Shown here in pieces: positions 23,156 through 31,744 of a stretch of DNA of 34,400 nucleotides; the stretch's first letter is position 1, and the number at the start of each line of letters is the position of its first letter. The position numbers and the translations under genes are program-made. The notes below the pieces were generated by a model, which saw nothing but the letters and a program-made list of their open reading frames with translations, was not told where the DNA came from and did not search any database. This DNA comes from Parabacteroides sp. PF5-6 (GTDB lineage: Bacteria > Bacteroidota > Bacteroidia > Bacteroidales > Tannerellaceae), in contig NZ_JAQFIN010000021.1 of NCBI RefSeq assembly GCF_029504695.1, forward strand, positions 1 through 34,400. The letters run 5' to 3'.

Positions 23156-24403
23156 TCAATCCTCCAATTTATGAATCACCAGCCCGGAGCGGAGTTTGGG
23201 TTCGAACCAGGTGGTTTTGGGGGGCATGATGTTGCCGGTGTCGGCGATATCGATCAGTTGCTTCATGGAGACGGGATAGAGCGCCAGGGCGACCTTCATT
23301 TCTCCGCTGTCGACACGGGTTTTCAATTCGCCCAAGCCACGGATACCACCAACGAAGTCGATACGCTTGTCCGAGCGCAGGTCTTTGATGCCCAGGATCT
23401 CGTCGAGAATCAGGTTGGAAGAGATCGTTACGTCCAATACGCCGATCGGATCGTTGTCGTCGTAGGTTCCCGGACGGGCAGTCAGGGCATACCATTTTCC
23501 ATCCAGGTAGAGCGAGAAGTTATGCAAGGCCGCGGGGCGGTAGATCTCCGTGCCTTTCTCTTCGACGAAGAAGTTCTTTTCCAGGCGATTGAGAAACTCG
23601 GCGGCAGTGAGGCCGTTGAGGTCTTTGACCACGCGGTTGTAGTCGATGATTGTCAACTGGTTGGCGGGGAAACAGACAGCCATAAAGTAGTTGTATTCCT
23701 CGTCACCGCGGTGGTTGGGGTTCTGTTGTGCCTTCTCGTTGCCTACCAGGGCAGCAGCAGCCGAGCGGTGATGGCCGTCGGCGATATACAAGGCGGGCAT
23801 CTGGGCGAAGAGCTCGGTGATGCGTTGCATATCGGCGGCATCATCGATGATCCAGAACGTATGTCCGAAGCCATCCAGGCGGGCCACGAAATCGTATTCG
23901 GGTTGCCGGGCGGTATATTTCATCACCAGCTGGTCGAGCTCGGCATGGTCGGGATAAGCGAAGAAGACGGGTTCGATATTGGCATCGTTCACGCGTACGT
24001 GTTTCATGCGGTCTTCTTCTTTATCGCGACGGGTAAGCTCATGTTTCTTGATCTTGCCGGTCATATAGTCTTCAACGTAAGCACAGACCACCAGGCCGTA
24101 CTGCGTGCGTCCGTTCATGGTTTGGGCATAGACGTAGTAGTGTTCCTGCTGGTCTTGTACGAGCCATCCTTTTTCCTGGAACATCTTGAAGTTGGCTGCT
24201 GCTTTGAGGTAGACAGCCTCGTCGTGTTCGTCGGTTCCGACGGGGAAATCGATCTCCGGCTTGATAATCCGGTACAACGATTTCTCATTGCCTGCCGCTT
24301 CGGCCCGGGCTTCTTCGGAGTTCAACACATCGTAAGGTCTGGAGGCTACATCTTCGATTAGCTCTTTTGGCGGTCTGACGCCTTTGAAAGGTTTTATTTT
24401 CAT
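23156..24403 (-). CDS. DUF1015 family protein, linked to serine synthesis genes
   Basis: 415 aa, no signal peptide. Opening MKIKPFKGVRPPKELIEDVA, SRPYDVLN, the charged block IKKHELTRRDKEEDRMKH and YIADGHHR (Asp209-Arg213) identify DUF1015 (PF06245), a family without an agreed function. It lies downstream of serC and serA on the same strand, an arrangement I recall from many Bacteroidetes. The DGHHR motif recalls the GxHR-type motif of ParB/sulfiredoxin-fold proteins, a group that includes free-serine kinases (SerK of Thermococcus, SbnI of Staphylococcus). A role in serine or phosphoserine metabolism is therefore possible but unproven. A 126-bp gap with tandem repeats separates it from serA. 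Confidence 0.85.
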   Translation of the reverse strand: MKIKPFKGVRPPKELIEDVASRPYDVLNSEEARAEAAGNEKSLYRIIKPEIDFPVGTDEHDEAVYLKAAANFKMFQEKGWLVQDQQEHYYVYAQTMNGRTQYGLVVCAYVEDYMTGKIKKHELTRRDKEEDRMKHVRVNDANIEPVFFAYPDHAELDQLVMKYTARQPEYDFVARLDGFGHTFWIIDDAADMQRITELFAQMPALYIADGHHRSAAAALVGNEKAQQNPNHRGDEEYNYFMAVCFPANQLTIIDYNRVVKDLNGLTAAEFLNRLEKNFFVEEKGTEIYRPAALHNFSLYLDGKWYALTARPGTYDDNDPIGVLDVTISSNLILDEILGIKDLRSDKRIDFVGGIRGLGELKTRVDSGEMKVALALYPVSMKQLIDIADTGNIMPPKTTWFEPKLRSGLVIHKLED

Positions 24404-24425
24404 GTTTTTTGTTTTTTGTTTTTAG

Positions 24426-24533
24426 GAGTTTTAGGTCTTTTAGGTCTTTTAGGTCTTTTAGGTCTTTAAAGTCGTAAAAGACCTAAATGACCTAAAAGAC
24501 CTTAAATCTTAGATCTTAGACCTTAGATCTTAG
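24426..24533. repeat. 10-bp tandem repeats and inverted partners after serA
   Basis: TTTTAGGTCT is repeated four times with period 10 (24429-24468). The reverse complement AAAAGACCTAAATGACCTAA follows (24477-24496), so the two can fold into a stem. A further array of TTAGATC/TTAGACC units (24507-24533) reaches into the serA stop codon at 24530-24532. The structure lies between serA and the DUF1015 gene and may reduce read-through. Confidence 0.75.
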
Positions 24534-25447
24534 TTTACTTTAAACTTGAGATTCCCATTCTTAATGAAGTCCACGATCTGTTCGGCGGCAGCGATGCCGG
24601 CATTGATATTGGCTTCGGAGGTCTGGGCGCCCATCTTCTTCGGCGTGGCGAAGTAGCGGTCGGCAAAGCGGGCAGCCAGGTCGGCATGAATGGCGGGTTG
24701 GATGTCCGAGAGGTATTTGAAGTCGGGACGTTCTTCGAACATCTTTGTCAAGCCGGCTTCGTCGATCACTTCCTTGCGGGCGGTGTTGACTACGATCGCT
24801 CCTTTGGGCATGGAGTTCATCAGTTCGTAGTTGATCGATCCCTTTGTTTCCGCCGTTGCGGGGATATGCAGGGAGATGATCTGGCAGGCTTTGAACAGAT
24901 CAGCCGTGGATGCCAAAGCCTTCACGCCATCTTTCTCGATCACGTCGGCCGGGCAGTAGGCGTCGTAGGCATAGACTTCCATACCGAAGCCTTTAGCGAT
25001 GCGGGCGACGTTGCGTCCGACATTGCCATAGGCGAGGATACCCAGTTTCTTACCTTTCAGTTCGGTGCCCGAGGTACCGTTGTAGAAGTTACGCACCCCG
25101 TAGACCAGCATACCGAGTACGAGCTCGGCCACGGCGTTGGAGTTTTGTCCGGGGGTGTTCATCACCACCACTCCGTGGGCCGTAGCGGCGGCCAGGTCGA
25201 CATTGTCGTAGCCTGCTCCGGCACGCACGACGATCTTCAATTCCTTAGCGGCATCCAATACCTCGGCATCGATGATATCGCTGCGGATAATGATCGCGTT
25301 GGCGTCTTTGACGGCGTCCAACAACTGGGCTTTCTCGGTATATTTCTCCAATAGCGCCAGTTCGAAACCGGCACCTTCAACGACTGTACGTATTCCGTCC
25401 ACTGCTACCTTGGCAAATGGCTTATCGGTTGCTATCAATACTTTCAT
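24530..25447 (-). CDS. serA: D-3-phosphoglycerate dehydrogenase, short lysine type
   Basis: 305 aa, without the C-terminal ACT domain of the E. coli enzyme. It oxidises 3-phosphoglycerate to 3-phosphohydroxypyruvate, the first step to serine. NAD site GILAYGNVG at 136-144; substrate Arg224 in NTARKEVID; VVRAGAGYDNVD in the substrate domain. The catalytic His of the usual TPHIGA motif is replaced: here TPKKMGA with Lys270 at that place. This substitution is known for short phosphoglycerate dehydrogenases of the type described from Entamoeba histolytica, so the gene is not broken. Without an ACT domain, allosteric inhibition by serine is not expected. It starts 6 bp after serC. Confidence 0.92.
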   Translation of the reverse strand: MKVLIATDKPFAKVAVDGIRTVVEGAGFELALLEKYTEKAQLLDAVKDANAIIIRSDIIDAEVLDAAKELKIVVRAGAGYDNVDLAAATAHGVVVMNTPGQNSNAVAELVLGMLVYGVRNFYNGTSGTELKGKKLGILAYGNVGRNVARIAKGFGMEVYAYDAYCPADVIEKDGVKALASTADLFKACQIISLHIPATAETKGSINYELMNSMPKGAIVVNTARKEVIDEAGLTKMFEERPDFKYLSDIQPAIHADLAARFADRYFATPKKMGAQTSEANINAGIAAAEQIVDFIKNGNLKFKVN

Positions 25448-25453
25448 CGTTTC

Positions 25454-26524
25454 TTATTTGTTCTTTTGTTCAAATTCCTGCATACAGGCTACCAGAGCCT
25501 TCACACTCTCGATCGGGCAGGCGTTGTAGGTCGAAGCCCGGAAGCCTCCTACCGAACGGTGTCCTTTGATACCGACCATACCGCGTTCTTTGGCAAAGGC
25601 CATGAAGTCGGCTTCTTTGTCTTTGTAGCCTTCGGCCATGACGAAGCAGATATTCATCAACGAACGGTCTTCTTTGCGAGCCGTACCGACGAACATCGGG
25701 TTGCGGTCGATCTCATCGTAGAGCAGACCGGCTTTCTCTTTATTGATCTTATACATCGCTTCGAGTCCACCGAGTTCTTTCACCCACTTCAGGGTCTCGT
25801 GCATCGTGAAGATAGAGAGCACCGGCGGAGTGTTGAACATGGAGCTTTCTTTGATATGCGTACGGTAGTCGATCATTGTGGGGATCTGACGTTCGACCTT
25901 GCCCAGGATATCTTCGCGGATGATCACGAAGGTAGCGCCTGCGGGGCCTACGTTCTTCTGTGCACCACCATAGATCATGGCATATTTGGATACGTCGACC
26001 GGACGGCTCATGATATCGGACGACATGTCGGCGATCAGGTTCACCGGGCAGTCCATATCTTCGTGGATCTCGGTGCCGTAGATTGTATTGTTGGTCGTGA
26101 TGTGGAAATAATCCGCATCCGCCGGGATGGTATAGTCTTTGGGGATATAGGTGTAGTTGGCATCTTCGGAAGAAGCCACGATCTCTACCTCACCAAACAG
26201 TTTAGCTTCTTTAGCGGCTTTCTTGGCCCATACACCGGTCTGCAGGTAAGCTGCTTTCTTCTGCATCAGGTTGAAGGGAACATAACAGAACTGGGTGCTT
26301 GCACCGCCACCGAGGAAAAGAACTTTGTATCCTTCGGGGATATGCAATAAGTCTTTCCATAGTTGTTCTGTCTCCGCCATGATCCGTTCCCATCCGGGTG
26401 TACGGTGAGAGATTTCCAACACACCGATACCTGTGCCGTCGAAATCTTTGATCGCAGCAATTGTGGATTCGATTGCTGATTGCGGTAAAACGCATGGTCC
26501 TGCGTTAAAATTGTGCTTCTTCAT
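25454..26524 (-). CDS. serC: Phosphoserine aminotransferase
   Basis: 356 aa, the normal size. It converts 3-phosphohydroxypyruvate plus glutamate to phosphoserine and 2-oxoglutarate, and the analogous step of pyridoxal phosphate synthesis in some bacteria. [18 protein letters not shown] is the classic opening; [10 protein letters not shown] binds the cofactor phosphate; [12 protein letters not shown] carries the PLP lysine, Lys190; the C-terminus has [15 protein letters not shown]. It lies 48 bp after rarA and 6 bp before serA, probably in one operon with serA. I found no exact TAnnTTTG on this strand in the 48-bp gap. Confidence 0.95.
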   Translation of the reverse strand: MKKHNFNAGPCVLPQSAIESTIAAIKDFDGTGIGVLEISHRTPGWERIMAETEQLWKDLLHIPEGYKVLFLGGGASTQFCYVPFNLMQKKAAYLQTGVWAKKAAKEAKLFGEVEIVASSEDANYTYIPKDYTIPADADYFHITTNNTIYGTEIHEDMDCPVNLIADMSSDIMSRPVDVSKYAMIYGGAQKNVGPAGATFVIIREDILGKVERQIPTMIDYRTHIKESSMFNTPPVLSIFTMHETLKWVKELGGLEAMYKINKEKAGLLYDEIDRNPMFVGTARKEDRSLMNICFVMAEGYKDKEADFMAFAKERGMVGIKGHRSVGGFRASTYNACPIESVKALVACMQEFEQKNK

Positions 26525-26572
26525 AAGACATTTGTTTTAATATTAATATTAGTTTTGAACTGTAATGTTCGA

Positions 26573-27850
26573 TTAAAATACTCTTGTTTTGCCCCAGATG
26601 CGGTTCATGTGTTCGGCCAGTTTCTGCTCGGCCGGGTTATCCTGCGCTTGCCAGAACCGGGTGCCTTTGACTTCGGGCGGCACGTAGTCTTGTTCGACAA
26701 AATTACCTTCGTAGCTGTGGGCATACTTGTACTCCTTTCCGTAGTTGAGTTCTTTCATCAGCTTGGTGGGCGCATTGCGCAGGTGCAAAGGCACGGGCAG
26801 GTTGCCCGATTCATTCACATAGGCAATGGCTTCGTCGATCGCCAGGTAGGCCGAGTTGCTCTTGGCACTGGTGGCCAGGTAGACCGTCGTCTCCGCCAGG
26901 ATGATCCGTCCTTCGGGCCAGCCGATCTTGCGCAGGGCTTCGAAGCAGGTATTGGCCAGCAATAAAGCGTTGGGGTTCGCCAATCCGATATCTTCGGCTG
27001 CCGAGATCAACAGGCGTCGGGCAATGAACTCCGGGTCTTCGCCTCCGGCAATCATGCGGGCCAGCCAGTAGATGGCGGCATCGGGATCGCTGCCGCGGAT
27101 CGACTTGATGAAAGCGGAGATGATATCGTAATGCATCTCTCCTCCTTTATCATAGGCGGCAGGGTTCTCCTGCAGACGCTCGACAACCTTCTCGTTGGTG
27201 ATCTCTATCACCTCTTCTTCTTCGGCCGAAATGACCAGGTCGAGGATATTCAACAGCTTACGGGCATCGCCACCCGAGTAGCGCAAGAGGGCATCCGTCT
27301 CGGTCAGGCGGATATCTTTCTCTTTGAGCACGATATCGGTGGTGACTGCCTTATGCAACAGCTCCAACAGATCCTCCTTGCCCAGGGATTGAAGCACATA
27401 GACCTGCGAGCGCGAAAGCAACGGACGGATCACTTCGAACGAAGGATTCTCCGTTGTCGCCCCGATCAGGGTCACAATGCCCCGCTCGACGGCACCCAGG
27501 AGCGAATCCTGCTGCGACTTGCTGAAGCGATGGATCTCGTCGATAAACAAGATGGGCGACACGGTATTGAAGAAGCGGTTGTTCTTCGCTTTCTCGATCA
27601 CCTCGCGCACATCCTTGACGCCCGAACTGACGGCACTCAGCGTATAGAACGGAGTCTCGAGCTTATGGGAGATGATCTGCGCCAGCGTCGTCTTACCGAC
27701 GCCCGGAGGCCCCCATAAGATAAAGGAAGGAACGCGCCCGGAATCAATCATCTTCCGTAATACGGCTCCTTCGCCTACCAAGTGCTTCTGTCCGATATAG
27801 TCATCCAGCGTTTTCGGACGCAATCGTTCTGCCAGCGGTTGACTCAACAT
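26573..27850 (-). CDS. rarA: Replication-associated recombination protein A (MgsA/WRNIP1 family AAA+ ATPase)
   Basis: 425 aa. AAA+ core: Walker A GPPGVGKTT at 47-55, Walker B ILFIDEIHR, sensor 1 GATTENPSFE, arginine finger in LLSRSQ; then the C-terminal MgsA tetramerisation domain (DPDAAIYWLARMIAGGEDP, RRLLISAAEDIGLANP, YGKEYKYAHSYEGNFVEQDY). It acts at stalled replication forks and single-strand gaps. It is upstream of and co-directional with serC, but nothing in the functions links them. No clear promoter element was seen upstream. Confidence 0.95.
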   Translation of the reverse strand: MLSQPLAERLRPKTLDDYIGQKHLVGEGAVLRKMIDSGRVPSFILWGPPGVGKTTLAQIISHKLETPFYTLSAVSSGVKDVREVIEKAKNNRFFNTVSPILFIDEIHRFSKSQQDSLLGAVERGIVTLIGATTENPSFEVIRPLLSRSQVYVLQSLGKEDLLELLHKAVTTDIVLKEKDIRLTETDALLRYSGGDARKLLNILDLVISAEEEEVIEITNEKVVERLQENPAAYDKGGEMHYDIISAFIKSIRGSDPDAAIYWLARMIAGGEDPEFIARRLLISAAEDIGLANPNALLLANTCFEALRKIGWPEGRIILAETTVYLATSAKSNSAYLAIDEAIAYVNESGNLPVPLHLRNAPTKLMKELNYGKEYKYAHSYEGNFVEQDYVPPEVKGTRFWQAQDNPAEQKLAEHMNRIWGKTRVF

Positions 27851-27951
27851 GCGACAAAAGTCGGACTTTTTCTTTAGTTATTCAAGAAAAAGAAGACAAA
27901 AAAAAGAATTAAATCAATGTTTGATAGCAGGATTGCCTGTCATAATGAAAG

Positions 27952-27982
27952 CAGCCCCGGAGGCTTTGAGCTTCCGGGGCTG
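27952..27982 (-). terminator. Hairpin after the hybrid histidine kinase gene
   Basis: CAGCCCCGGA (27952-27961) and TCCGGGGCTG (27973-27982) are perfect complements around an 11-base loop. On the minus strand it follows the kinase stop by about 30 bp. The tail is only weakly U-rich (CTTTCATT), so it is a fair but not ideal terminator. Confidence 0.65.
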
Positions 27983-28012
27983 TCAATTCATATCATATTG
28001 TCAATAGAGGCG

Positions 28013-31000
28013 TTATAAGGCCACGCCTTGCAAAGGGTTGAGCAACTCAACCATTTGGTTCTTTAAAGTCTGGGGATTCAAGGGCTTGGGTGAATATCCG
28101 CTGAATCCGTTCTTGCGGATCTGGCGCTCATCGTTCGAGAAGCCATAGGCGGTCACCGCGATGATAGGCACATCCTTCGAGATCTGCCGCAGGCGCAAGG
28201 TCGCTTCGTATCCGTTCATCTTAGGCATATTGATATCCATCAAGACGATATGCGGCTGATGCTCCTGGAAGAGATCGAGGGCTTCTTTGCCGTTCCAGGC
28301 ATGAATGATGTTATAGTCGTTGCGCAGGATGGCTTCGAAGAGTTCGAAATTGCTCAGGTTGTCTTCGGCGATCAACACTTTGAGTTTATCTTTCTTCATC
28401 TCCGTAGGGCTGTTATCGTCGGTGGGCGAATCGGGATTGACAGGCACGTAGGGGATGGTAAACCAGAACGTGGTGCCTTTGCCTTCTTCCGACTCAACAC
28501 CGATCTCTCCGTCCATCCGGTTGATGATCATCTGGCAGAGCGAGAGCCCCAGGCCGGTGCCCTGCACGAAATGGTTCAACTTGACGAAGCGACCGAAGAT
28601 CTGCTCCTGCTGGTCGCGGGAGATGCCGCAGCCGGTGTCGGTGACATAGAAATAGAGCATATTCTCGTTCTTCACTTCGTAGCCGAAGCGGATACTTCCC
28701 TCGGTAGTAAACTTAGCCGCATTGGCCAGGATATTGGTCATCACCTGCGTCACACGCGCTTTCTCGGTGCGGATAAAGCAATCGGGCAGCATCTTCTCGA
28801 AGATCACCTCCACCTCTTTGGCTGCACGGTCCTGAGCGGCTTCACGCAGTTCGCCCATGGCCACGTTCAGGTCCATATCCGAGTAATGGAATTCCATCGT
28901 TCCGGCTTCGATCTTCGAGAGATCGAGGATATCGCTGACGAGCTGCAGCAGGAGGTTATTGTTGTTTTCGATGATGCTGATATATTCTTGTTTATCTTCT
29001 TCCTGCTCGGTAGCCGCCAGAATATTGGAGAAGCCGACGATGGCATTCAATGGCGTACGGATCTCATGGCTCATATTGGCCAGGAAAGCCGACTTCAGGC
29101 GGTTGGATTCTTCCGCTTTATCTTTGGCGGTACGCAGTTCGTCTTCGATATTCTTGCGGTCGGTGACGATCAGGGAAGTACCGATCAGGGAAACCGGTTT
29201 GCCGTCGGCATCCCTCGTTTCGACAGCGCCACGGATCTCAACCCAGTCGTACGAATGTTTCGAGCGCGATTTGTAGATCCGGAACTCACAGCGGGCCGTA
29301 TCCAGCTCACCGTCCCACATCTTCTGCATCGTCTCATTGACAATATGTTTATCTTCGGCGAAGATCCGATCGAAATAATGATCCTGCGGAATGCTGATCT
29401 GTTCTTCCGTACGGATACCCTGGGTATAGAGTTCGACGGGTTTATTGACGTCGCAGATGATTGTCGCTTTGCGAACATCCCATTTCCAGGGGGTGATATT
29501 GGCTACGTCGAGCGACATGACCAGTTTATTGTTGACCGACTGCAGCAACTGCTGTGTGCGTTGCAGTTCGGTGGTGTCGACAAAGAACGAATCGATAAAT
29601 CCCGGTGTGCTCGAATGGGCACTGATCACGCTGAAGTAGCGGTCGGTCTCCTGATGGTAATACGCCAGGCTGATCTTCTTGTTCTTATCTTCCATCAGGG
29701 CGGCGTAGATATTCAGGATGCCGGGATACATATCGGGATTGACTACGCTACCGCGACGACCGATAATCTCTTCGCGCGGGGTGAGTTGTTTCTCGTAGCC
29801 GGGATTGACCTCGGTGATCAATACGTCGACCGGTTGGCCGGCACTGTTCGTGATCAATTGCTCCTGGCGGTAAGCGATCGGCATGTGGTTGAATAGGTCG
29901 CTATAACGTTCGAGCAGCTTGATTTCTTTATCTTGCATCTTACGTCTTTGGATCAGCAATACGATGCGCATCAGGATAAAGCTCAGGAAGGTAACAATCG
30001 CCAAGCCAAGGATGAGGTTCTTATTGCGTTCGAGGAAAGTCAATGGACGGTTGTAGAGATAGGCGTTCGAAGGAATGGCCGACAGGGCAATGTCGTGATT
30101 GCGCATCGCCATGTAGTTGAATGTCGGCAGCGCCGGCGGGCAATAGATATTCCGGTTCTTGATCGTACCGGCAATCATTTCATCGGTCGCTTTATAGACT
30201 GTATTCAGTACTTCGGGGAAAGGGGTATAACTTCCGCCCAGCATACCGCTCTGGCGCAAGCCTACGTCGTTGATCGTAAAGACCGGACCATTGACATACA
30301 AGCTGAAGATGCGGTACGCATTGGTCTGCAGAATCAGGTCCTTGTCGGCCGTCAGGTCGTTGTTGAACCAGGTGAAATAGAGCACACCGGTCTCATCCGA
30401 GGGCATCTCGATAAACTTATGGATCACCTCGTCGGTCGTATAGCTTTCTTGTGTCAGGTGTTCCACTTCCCCCCATTCGGGGTAGTTACGGCGCACTTCG
30501 TCTTCGACCATCTTCCGGTTCTCGGCGCTGATATACCGTCCGTCGGTCAGGAGCACCAGTTTCTTCATCTGGGGAAGCATCGTTTTCATGATCTTCAGTG
30601 TACCGGCAATATCGAAGGGGTTCTGCACCACCACCAGGTTCTCACGCTGGGCGACCACATCCTTGAAATACGTCCGCTCCGCTTCGGGAACAGGCTGACG
30701 CTCGAGCCAGTACCGGACATCGCCGAAGAACTCTTCGCGTGTAATTAATAAGGTAGGCAACGTCGGACCCCAGGTACGGTCGACCGACTCGTGCATGATC
30801 GAGTACATATCCGACTCGAAGAGCATCAGGTAGCGGGGAGCCACCGGATATTTGGCAAACAGATACTCCTGGAAATCCTCGACCCCATCGATCGAATTGA
30901 CTCCCAAGCCATACATATACTCCACCCGGACTTCGTATTCGGGATATTTTGCACGTAGATCGTTCACGATAGCCGGAATAATCATGTGCCCCCAGGCACA

Positions 31001-31150
31001 AGTCTCCGCATCGGGATTGATCAATAAGATATAGTCGGATTGGGGAGTCCCTTCCACCGGACTGACAGCATTCGCCTTACCCATGATGCCCAATAGCATC
31101 ACGAATAAATAAAATATCCCCCTTATTACATTCGTTTTTCGTTGTATCAT
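28013..31150 (-). CDS. Hybrid sensor histidine kinase with periplasmic-binding-protein-like sensor
   Basis: 1045 aa from the ATG at 31150; an in-frame TTG at 31162 is a weaker start. Order: signal/anchor (~8-25), a ~330-residue periplasmic domain resembling an ABC substrate-binding fold (YILLINPDAETCAWGHMIIP, NLVVVQNPFDIAGTLKIMK, VLYFTWFNN), a membrane helix (~378-400, NLILGLAIVTFLSFILMRIV), two PAS-like regions, HisKA with His695 in NMSHEIRTPLNAIVG, HATPase (VTDTGCGIS, GTGLGLSL) and a receiver domain with Asp972 in VLMDINMPKMNG. There is no DNA-binding domain, so the phosphate must pass to a partner not seen in this window. The ligand is unknown. Confidence 0.88.
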   Translation of the reverse strand: MIQRKTNVIRGIFYLFVMLLGIMGKANAVSPVEGTPQSDYILLINPDAETCAWGHMIIPAIVNDLRAKYPEYEVRVEYMYGLGVNSIDGVEDFQEYLFAKYPVAPRYLMLFESDMYSIMHESVDRTWGPTLPTLLITREEFFGDVRYWLERQPVPEAERTYFKDVVAQRENLVVVQNPFDIAGTLKIMKTMLPQMKKLVLLTDGRYISAENRKMVEDEVRRNYPEWGEVEHLTQESYTTDEVIHKFIEMPSDETGVLYFTWFNNDLTADKDLILQTNAYRIFSLYVNGPVFTINDVGLRQSGMLGGSYTPFPEVLNTVYKATDEMIAGTIKNRNIYCPPALPTFNYMAMRNHDIALSAIPSNAYLYNRPLTFLERNKNLILGLAIVTFLSFILMRIVLLIQRRKMQDKEIKLLERYSDLFNHMPIAYRQEQLITNSAGQPVDVLITEVNPGYEKQLTPREEIIGRRGSVVNPDMYPGILNIYAALMEDKNKKISLAYYHQETDRYFSVISAHSSTPGFIDSFFVDTTELQRTQQLLQSVNNKLVMSLDVANITPWKWDVRKATIICDVNKPVELYTQGIRTEEQISIPQDHYFDRIFAEDKHIVNETMQKMWDGELDTARCEFRIYKSRSKHSYDWVEIRGAVETRDADGKPVSLIGTSLIVTDRKNIEDELRTAKDKAEESNRLKSAFLANMSHEIRTPLNAIVGFSNILAATEQEEDKQEYISIIENNNNLLLQLVSDILDLSKIEAGTMEFHYSDMDLNVAMGELREAAQDRAAKEVEVIFEKMLPDCFIRTEKARVTQVMTNILANAAKFTTEGSIRFGYEVKNENMLYFYVTDTGCGISRDQQEQIFGRFVKLNHFVQGTGLGLSLCQMIINRMDGEIGVESEEGKGTTFWFTIPYVPVNPDSPTDDNSPTEMKKDKLKVLIAEDNLSNFELFEAILRNDYNIIHAWNGKEALDLFQEHQPHIVLMDINMPKMNGYEATLRLRQISKDVPIIAVTAYGFSNDERQIRKNGFSGYSPKPLNPQTLKNQMVELLNPLQGVAL

Positions 31151-31162
31151 ACAGCGCTTCAA

Positions 31163-31521
31163 AAGTTATTCACCCTCTCAAAATGATTGTTTACCTTCTT
31201 TGTTTTACACTTTTTACAAAAAACAAGACATTCCCAGCGCACTGAGAGTCACAATCTGCATTTTATCCTAAAGCTTAAAACAGAAAATGCCACAGATTTG
31301 TTCGGCAAAGCTACTATTTTTTTCTCTTAAAAAATGCAAATTCTCATCCGGGCAGCCGATAAACCCATCACAGGAGGGCTGTAGGCCATCCGGCATTCGA
31401 CTCCAAATATAAGAATAAAGGCCAAGAAAAACAATAGCGCCCTGCATTTTTGCCGGATCCGTTGGATAAAAAAAGAATGCCGAAAAAAAAGTTTGTTTGG
31501 CGTGACTCGGCATAAGCAAGG
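31163..31521. other. Intergenic region upstream of the hybrid kinase
   Basis: I see no gene here. Short open frames on the minus strand give low-complexity, aromatic-rich peptides with no recognisable domain. The region contains a candidate promoter for the kinase and ends at the permease remnant. Confidence 0.5.
31306..31340 (-). promoter_or_regulatory. Candidate promoter for the hybrid kinase
   Basis: On the minus strand TAGCTTTG (31313-31306) fits TAnnTTTG exactly. TTTG (31340-31337) lies 23 bp upstream, longer than the usual 19. Expected start near 31299, giving a leader of about 150 nt. Confidence 0.35.
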
Positions 31522-31641
31522 ATATTCTGGGTCTTTGCCGTCGCTTTTGTGGTGGTAGGGCTGATCACCGCCTGCACGGTCACCTTCCAAAACTGGCGGG
31601 CGGCCGATGATAATCCGGTAAATAGTATAAAGACTGAGTGA
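31522..31641 (+). pseudogene. C-terminal remnant of an FtsX-type ABC permease
   Basis: Reading 31522-31641 gives IFWVFAVAFVVVGLITACTV followed by TFQNWRAADDNPVNSIKTE and a stop. The intact permease at 18253 ends YIWVFLLAFLLIAAITIATV, TFQSWRVADANPVDSLKTE, so the two align without gaps over 39 residues. Upstream, the frame meets a stop at 31513-31515 and there is no further permease sequence, so only the last helix and tail remain. It differs from both intact copies, so it represents a third, lost permease gene and not a recent copy of either. Confidence 0.88.
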
Positions 31642-31744
31642 CAAACCGCCCCGATAAGCGAACATTCTCTTCTCTTTTTTGTTTTTGTGTATGATTGCGT
31701 ATACGTTTCAGCAAAAAGATAATAATAAAGGAAGATAAAAAGGC

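Noticed and set aside
24530-25447. SerA as an inactivated gene because the catalytic His is missing
   Set aside because: Lysine at this place is known in short phosphoglycerate dehydrogenases, and all other motifs and the operon context are intact.
28250-29896. Open frame of 548 codons antisense to the hybrid kinase
   Set aside because: It mirrors the kinase core codon by codon and shows no domain or start signal of its own. Similar mirrors exist opposite DUF1015, serC and the LacI gene.
31268-31519. Small protein on the minus strand upstream of the hybrid kinase
   Set aside because: Low-complexity aromatic sequence, overlapping alternatives in other frames, and it covers the likely promoter.
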